Positions 59,323 to 64,000 of a stretch of 64,000 nucleotides of DNA are shown in pieces; position 1 is the stretch's first letter; each line of letters begins with the position of its first letter. Origin of the DNA: Limnanthes douglasii subsp. nivea (taxonomy: Eukaryota; Streptophyta; Magnoliopsida; Brassicales; Limnanthaceae); contig JAUPFV010000004.1 of assembly GCA_036936605.1 (NCBI GenBank), positions 89,864,334 to 89,928,333 of the forward strand. The letters run 5' to 3'. Under the pieces are notes generated by a model, which was not told where the DNA came from, ran no database searches, and saw only the letters and a program-made list of their open reading frames with translations. The position numbers were made by a program, and so were the translations under genes.

Positions 59323-59631
59323 CGGCTCGAACTTGACCTCGTAGAAGAGAAGCGTAGCCGGGCCTAGTTGAACTCTTTACACTATCAGACATTGATGAGA
59401 AGTCGATATGCTTCTAAAGTCCGCCGGGAGTTCAAGGTTGGAGATAAGGTTCTGAGACGCGTCTTTCTTCACACCAAAGACAAAAGCCTCGGTAAGCTCG
59501 CCCCGAATTGGGAAGGACCCTACGAAGTTGTTGAAAAGATCAAGAACGGGACATACCGCCTGCGGAATAAGCTCGGACATCTTCTGAGGCTACCATGGAA
59601 CATCGAACACTTGAAATTGTATTTAGAATAG
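59323..59631 (+). pseudogene. E1 integrase C-terminal domain
   Basis: Same frame as the core, after TGA 59320 and TAG 59365. RLELDLVEEKRS, then RRVFLHTKDKSLGKLAPNWE, GPYEVVEKIKNGTYRL and WNIEHLKLYLE, ending at TAG 59629. This is the GPY/F-type C-terminal domain that binds DNA. No chromodomain is visible, which fits the Tat lineage rather than chromoviruses. Confidence 0.85.
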
Positions 59632-59847
59632 TGGCAAACTTGTATTTCACCTTTTGTCTTGAACTGTATCGGTCGGGGATGTACTCTTTCCTACCTCGGT
59701 GGCGCGAGAAGGTTTTAACGAGGCATCACAAATACCCGACCACCCCATTACATTAATCAAAACATCTTTTTTGCCTTCCAAAATATTCAAGTGTCACGAC
59801 TCGGTCAGCTGACGAGCTGGACAGCGTCTATACATATTAATATTAAG

Positions 59848-60397
59848 GGATCTACATATGTTTTTCCCGATCCTCTGGAAAAAATTTCGATGACATATCG
59901 ATCTACAGAACCTTATTGGTTTTTCGGCTCTTACCGATCCACATATATAGTTTTCCCGATCCTCTGGGAGAATTTTCGATGACATATCGATCTACAGAAC
60001 CTTAATGGGTTTTTCGGCTCTTACCGATCCACATATATAGTTTTCCCGATCCTCTGGGAGAATTTTCGATGACATATCGATCTACAGAACCTTAATGGGT
60101 TTTTCGGCTCTTACCGATCCACATATATAGTTTTCTCGATCCTCTGGGAGAATTTTCGATGATATATCGATCTACAGAACCTTAATGGGTTTTTCGGCTC
60201 TTACCGATCTACATATATGGTTTTCCCGATCCTCTGGAGAAAATTTCGATGACATATCGATCTACAGAACCTTAATGGGTTTTTCGGTTTTTACCGATCT
60301 ATACATATTGTTTTCCCGATCCTCTGGTTAAATTTCGATGACATATCAATCTGCAGACCTTAACGGGTGTTTCGGTTTTACCGATCTACACATACAC
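59848..60397. repeat. 90-bp tandem repeat array, about six units
   Basis: CCGATCCTCTGG recurs at 59867, 59956, 60046, 60136, 60226 and 60316, almost exactly 90 bases apart. The consensus unit includes TTTTCGATGACATATCGATC, TACAGAACCTTAATGGGTTT and TTCGGCTCTTACCGATC. The middle units are nearly identical, the outer ones less so. The array lies between the 3' ends of pol and the antisense gene. Tandem repeats in this region are known from other Tat-lineage elements, where they can give rise to satellites. Confidence 0.95.
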
Positions 60398-60413
60398 TTT
60401 AACTGACCCACAA

Positions 60414-60475
60414 GGATATAGCCAGAAAACTTGCAGGGTTTACGATGTGCGAGAGGATATAGCCAGAAAACTTGA
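60414..60475. repeat. Two-copy 41-bp-spaced direct repeat
   Basis: GGATATAGCCAGAAAACTTG is found at 60414-60433 and 60455-60474. It follows the 90-bp array and precedes two C/G-runs (GGGGGGGCCCATGGCCCCC near 60486 and AGGCCCACGGCCCCC near 60547) that are also related to each other. Confidence 0.9.
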
Positions 60476-60608
60476 TGTATTAACAGGGGGGGCCCATGGC
60501 CCCCAAAAAACGAAAGTGAAAAAGGTTCAACAAAAATAACGACAGAGAGGCCCACGGCCCCCAAAGAATTACAAAATAAAATAAAAACAAGAAAACACAA
60601 GTCCGGGA

Positions 60609-63248
60609 TCACTCGTCCCCATCCTCGTCCTCGTTCTCTTCGTCCTCTTCCGCATCGTCGGATTCTCCACACTCGACCCCCTCGGGCCGGTCTTTCTCTG
60701 GAACGTCTAACCACATCGATCCGAGGCGGAGGTCTGGGAAGCGGTTGTGGAATGAAAGAACGTACGCGGCTTTGGCATCCGCAGTCTCCTTCTCCGACCA
60801 TTTCCTACACCGGTTGGCGTAAGCGACGTTTGAGGATTTCAACTTTTGGACCTCCAGCGCCAAAGCTGCGGCGCGGTCTTCCGCGGCTTTCTTTGCCGCC
60901 TCCGAAGCCTTCAATACATCCTCCGCGGTTTTCTTTGCCGCCTCCGTAGCCTTCGTCGCCTCCTCCGCGGCTGTCTTCGCTTCGGTAGCGATACGCTCGG
61001 CTTCAACAACCCTACCCTCCGCCAACGCCTGGGCCCCCTTGGCAGTTTCCACCTCCGCAGTCAGACTAGCGATCTTTACCTCCGCTGAGGCTAACTGCTG
61101 ACTTATCTCCTTTGCCCGACGCTCTTTCATGGCCGCCGGCACAAGCAGGTTATACAGCGATAAAGCTAGACCGTCTGAGCTCCGAAGAGGAAAGGAGTGC
61201 GGGCTACCGAGCATTGACAGTACCGGGTATTTTGGGTCACTCGACGAAGATGCGTCTGGGTTTGAAGTCTCGGGGGGCTCAATATCATCTGGAATTGTCA
61301 CAACGTCAGCCGCTGGAAGACCTTGGGCATTACCGACCTGATCCATAAGTTTAGGCCCTACAGTACCCGCCCCCGTGCTAACAACTGCCCGACCTTCCTT
61401 CGAAGGCTTGGGTTTCTTTACCTTGGATCCCCCCGCGTCAGCACGACCTTTCCTTTTTTGCACCAAAGCCGGGTTCTGACTTACATCCGTTCGTTCAGCC
61501 GCGGGCACCTCCACCTGGGTCGGTTCACCAACCACCTCGGCTCCGGCCGCCTGTTCCTCCCGCTCGTCCTCTGACTTTGGGCGCTTGCTAGGCGCTTTGT
61601 TGCGTTTGGACAGATACAGTATGAACCCAGGAAGCCCGGTTCGAGCGATCACGTCGTCCAAGTTCGGGGGCTCCCGCAGCTGTTCGATGGTAAGAACCTC
61701 GGGAGAGCAACGCCAGAGGTTGCTCATGAATAAGTTCTTATCCATGAAGGTGCGATGCATAGCCCGACCCCAGTGCCTCCGGGAGTAGCTTTTTAGCACC
61801 TCGAAAGTGGCCTCGGCAGCTTTCGAATAGTCCTTCTTCAGCCCCTGCAGCCAGTCCTTCGACACTACGCGAAGGATCGGTAAATAAGTAAAAAAAAAAA
61901 AAAAAAAGGGGAAGTACCATCATGGACCCAGGTCCGCAGCAGCTGCCTTTTATTCTCCGAAGTATAGGGGAGACCGTTCTCCCAGCACCCGCTCAGAAAT
62001 ACGAACCGATGCTTCCACCCTTTGTCCCCCTCCAAGAAATCATTTACAATCTTCCACTTATTCCCAAGGGAAGAGTAGAAGAACGGGGATTTTGGGGATT
62101 TGGACAGACCCGGCATAGCAACGTACTCCTCCATCGGAATGACCCGACCTGAAAGGCGGGAAGCCATGATACAAGACATTAGGGTATACCAGGCGTTCGG
62201 CGTCAGTTGCGACGGGCAGATTTGGAGGGTGCGGAAGTAAAGCGCAATCTCAGGGTCTAAGGGGAAGCGCAACCCCCAGTTGAACAGCTCGGTAAACACT
62301 ACAATCTCCATGGGTCGGACGTGAACAGGGGTCTCCCCGGGGAGCGGGAACCGAACGTTGACACATTCGGGAATTCCCCAGCGGATCAGCAGCTCTTTAT
62401 GATCAGACTCACGGAAGTACTGGTACTTCCCTTCAAAAAGGGAAACCACATCTCTTGTCCGAATCCAGCTAAAATACTTGGTGGTAATGGCAGCCTCAAC
62501 TGCTTCGGGCAAGGGGTCATCTGGGGGGGTTAGCCGCGTGGCCAGCGGTAGCAACGCAGACTTCCGCGGGTGCAACGTCAACTTCCGACTCTCCCACTTC
62601 TTGGTCCGGAACCTGATCGGGGCTTCGGGCGGTAGCAGCATCTGGTTCTGATGGTCGGACCCGAGAGGTAGAAGCATCGGCAATGTTGCTCGAGAAAGCC
62701 CGATGAGTCGCTTCCACTTCCTCGGGCGTAAGCTGGCGTTTGGGCAAACCTAAAAAAATGACCGCAGTATTAATATCGGTCCGATACCCTCGAATCGAGG
62801 GCGTAAGTTGAACCATTTCGGGATCATTACCTCCTACGGGGGACGTAGAGGGACCGTCTTCTCCCATTATCAAGAACTTGGATTTGCGAGCGCGTCGGGG
62901 AGCGTTTGAGCGGACAGGCAATAGGGTCGGATCGTTCGACCCAACCACAGGGGTATGAGAAGAGCTACCACTAGAGGAAAGGATAACAGTTTCTGGGGAA
63001 AGACTAGCCTCGGGATATGGAGAAACCGGAGGGTCGGTAAAAAGGAAAGATTCTGCAGGGATCGGGGTGGTGAGAACGGGATCGTGAGGAAGCGGAGCGG
63101 GAATGAAAGGCTTCGAGTTAGACCCCCAGATCAGACCAGCGCGTCGGTATTCTTCTGCTCGATCTCCGATGCTAGACCACTCTTCAAAACTCCACTCGGG
63201 TTTTTTCTTTTTCTTGGTTGGTTTTTTCGTCGGATATATGGTTTTCAT
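60609..63248 (-). CDS. E1 antisense gene: Transposase_28-type protein with coiled coil
   Basis: Starts at ATG 63248 (MKTIYPTKK), 116 bases after its own TATA box. Exons read 63248-62831, 62749-61918 and 61864-60609. The first part is Ser/Pro-rich with SKFLIMGEDG. The middle holds the domain known in Pfam as 'putative gypsy type transposon' (RWGIPECVNVRFPLPGE, FTELFNWGLRFPLDPEIA, SQLTPNAWYTLMSCIMASRL). After intron 2 come VSKDWLQGL, NLFMSNLW and basic KVKKPKPSK (possible nuclear signal). Then an Ala/Glu/Lys coiled coil (about 61120-60800), FHNRFPDLRLGSMW and a very acidic tail. It would give about 834 residues. One lesion is visible: a run of seven Cs near 62522-62528 where the frame slips by one base. 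The function is unknown; it lacks the DDE features of a known transposase. Confidence 0.8.
61865..61917 (-). other. Intron 2 of the E1 antisense gene (53 bases, phase 1)
   Basis: Minus strand GTACTTCCCC ... TTCGCGTAG, with an 18-base T run. The length is not a multiple of three, and removing it joins the two otherwise different frames exactly (WVHD then VSKDW). It is short for a plant intron. T3 has the same kind of ends (GTACTTAATT ... TTTCGTGTAG). Confidence 0.75.
62750..62830 (-). other. Intron 1 of the E1 antisense gene (81 bases, phase 1)
   Basis: Minus strand GTAATGATCC ... CATTTTTTTAG, then GTTTGCCC. It is 27 codons long and open, so it can be retained or removed without changing the frame. 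The donor and the polypyrimidine acceptor are both good plant sites. Confidence 0.55.
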
Positions 63249-63363
63249 ACAACAAACATTCCAGGATAAAGAGGGGTCTGATGAGCTCTCTCTCTCTCTA
63301 GAAATGGTCTGACAGCACTTCCTCTCTCTAAGATGCCTCTGAGAGAAACCAAGGATTCTGGAG

Positions 63364-63371
63364 TATTTATA
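63364..63371 (-). promoter_or_regulatory. TATA box of the E1 antisense gene
   Basis: TATAAATA on the minus strand within GCCTATAAATACTCC. It is 116 bases before ATG 63248, with a CT-rich leader containing CTAGAGAGAGAGAGAGC between. The E2 antisense gene has a TATA box in the same place. Confidence 0.75.
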
Positions 63372-63844
63372 GGCAAGATTGAAAGATCGGGGGATACCAA
63401 TCGACGAAATGCAGCGGGAAGATGGAGAGTCTCCCTAGGAGCCTAGTCTGGAAGAGGTGTGACCCATTAGCTGATGACACGTGTTGAACACCGACTGACA
63501 CGGGCTGACCTAAGCCATCCATCACGAACCTACCACCGAGATGGGCCGTCACGACCGCGACCGGTAAGAAAGACCAGCCCATCGCAAGAGACCCGGGTTG
63601 AAAACCTAAGTAGAACAAAAATAAGAGGCGCGGGAATCGACTTATGAGGGAGCCTCGAACATCGGAGAGCAAAACTAGCAGAACCCGGAATTAGAATAAA
63701 GGTCGGACCATACGAACGTTGATGGTAAACCACCGACGCGAAAGGAAAAAGAACATACCCGCCCAGGGTAGTTAGACCGAAGAGCATGAGAGATCGGACG
63801 ACAGGTGCAGGATCGGAAACAAGTCTCCGCTCATGACACTCCCG

Positions 63845-63860
63845 AAGACTGGGGGGCTAC
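63845..63860 (+). promoter_or_regulatory. E1 polypurine tract
   Basis: AAGACTGGGGGGCTAC directly precedes the 3' LTR. The G run is the expected RNase H-resistant primer for plus-strand DNA synthesis. Confidence 0.75.
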
Positions 63861-64000
63861 TGATGAGGGAGGAATTCACCGATTTAAGTCATAGGGGTTA
63901 AAATGCAATAAACGACATTTGATGTAGTTTATAAAGTGTTCAGAGTCCTTCAAGGACCAATGTGTAAAGATAAAAATAGTTGAGGGGCCTTGTAAATGTG
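63861..64000 (+). repeat. E1 3' LTR, first 140 bp
   Basis: Begins TGATGAGGGAGG and follows the 5' LTR for all 140 bases seen, with a single difference at base 10 (A here, C at 53493). The rest lies beyond the window. Confidence 0.95.

Larger units (their letters stand above)
53484..64000 (+). mobile_element. E1: young Tat-type Ty3/gypsy element with antisense gene
   Basis: The 5' LTR (53484-53813), primer site, gag-pol, tandem repeats, antisense gene, polypurine tract and start of the 3' LTR (63861 on) are all present. The visible 140 bases of the 3' LTR differ from the 5' LTR at one base. It sits inside the gag of E2. The right flank, and so the target-site duplication, is outside the window. 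The element is about 10.7 kb if the 3' LTR is also 330 bases. gag-pol keeps one frame throughout but has eight stops. Confidence 0.95.

Noticed and set aside
60346..60801. Arg/Gly/Pro-rich open frame on the minus strand
   Set aside because: It overlaps the end of the antisense gene in another frame and runs into the tandem repeats. Its composition reflects the GC-rich coding sequence.
1..64000. CRISPR array or bacterial operon
   Set aside because: The tandem repeats lack regular unique spacers, there are no cas-like genes, and all coding matches are plant retrotransposons.
1..64000. Host protein-coding gene
   Set aside because: All long or domain-bearing frames belong to transposable elements. 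The remaining frames are short, AT-rich and without motifs or plausible splice structure.
53484..64000. E1 as an endogenous pararetrovirus or envelope-bearing retrovirus
   Set aside because: It has LTRs, an integrase and gypsy order. The extra gene is antisense with a nuclear-type coiled-coil protein, not an envelope or movement protein.

Overview
The window looks like a repeat-rich, gene-poor (probably heterochromatic) block of a flowering-plant nuclear genome, most likely a eudicot. I found no ordinary host gene, rRNA, tRNA or CRISPR array that I can support. Almost everything recognisable is transposable-element sequence: Ty3/gypsy LTR retrotransposons of the Tat type (gag-PR-RT-RNase H-integrase plus an extra gene in antisense behind pol), plant L1-type LINEs (ORF1 with a DUF4283-like fold and zinc knuckle; ORF2 with endonuclease, RT, zf-RVT and sometimes RNase H), a small Copia-type LTR element, and DNA-transposon remnants (a 747-bp Mutator-like element, hAT-like ends). 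Between them lies AT-rich decayed sequence.

Layout. 1-8640: an old Tat-type element (T3), pol on the minus strand and antisense gene on the plus strand. 8641-12540: AT-rich, with a (TA)n microsatellite and a hAT-like end. 12541-16750: a decayed LINE (LINE-D). 18013-23340: a decayed plus-strand Tat-type element (T4) with a recognisable primer-binding site. 24611-26880: 5'-truncated LINE-A. About 26890-30600: an AT-rich block with hAT-like subterminal repeats, holding a Mutator-like insertion with a minisatellite. 31464-33617: a LINE ORF1 relic and a small LTR element. 33739-36240: LINE-C, with an intact 3' ORF2 and a perfect 19-bp target-site duplication. 38371-42940: LINE-B, same family as LINE-A, 10-bp duplication. 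44926-53483: Tat-type element E2 on the minus strand, interrupted inside its gag by E1. 53484 to beyond 64000: Tat-type element E1, the youngest, with two LTRs that match at 139 of the 140 visible positions.

How the parts work together. In E1 the gag-pol polyprotein runs on the plus strand from about 53887 to 59631, all in one frame but with eight stop codons. A second gene runs towards it on the minus strand (63248 to 60609) from its own TATA box. Between the two convergent 3' ends lie six 90-bp tandem repeats. The antisense gene encodes a Transposase_28-type ('putative gypsy type transposon') domain followed by a coiled coil and an acidic tail. Its second intron has its 3' splice site in the same coding phase in E1, E2 and T3. 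The strongest points for follow-up are this conserved, spliced, self-promoted antisense gene; the heavily stopped but recently inserted E1; and an in-frame TGA shared by two independently inserted, well-diverged LINE copies.
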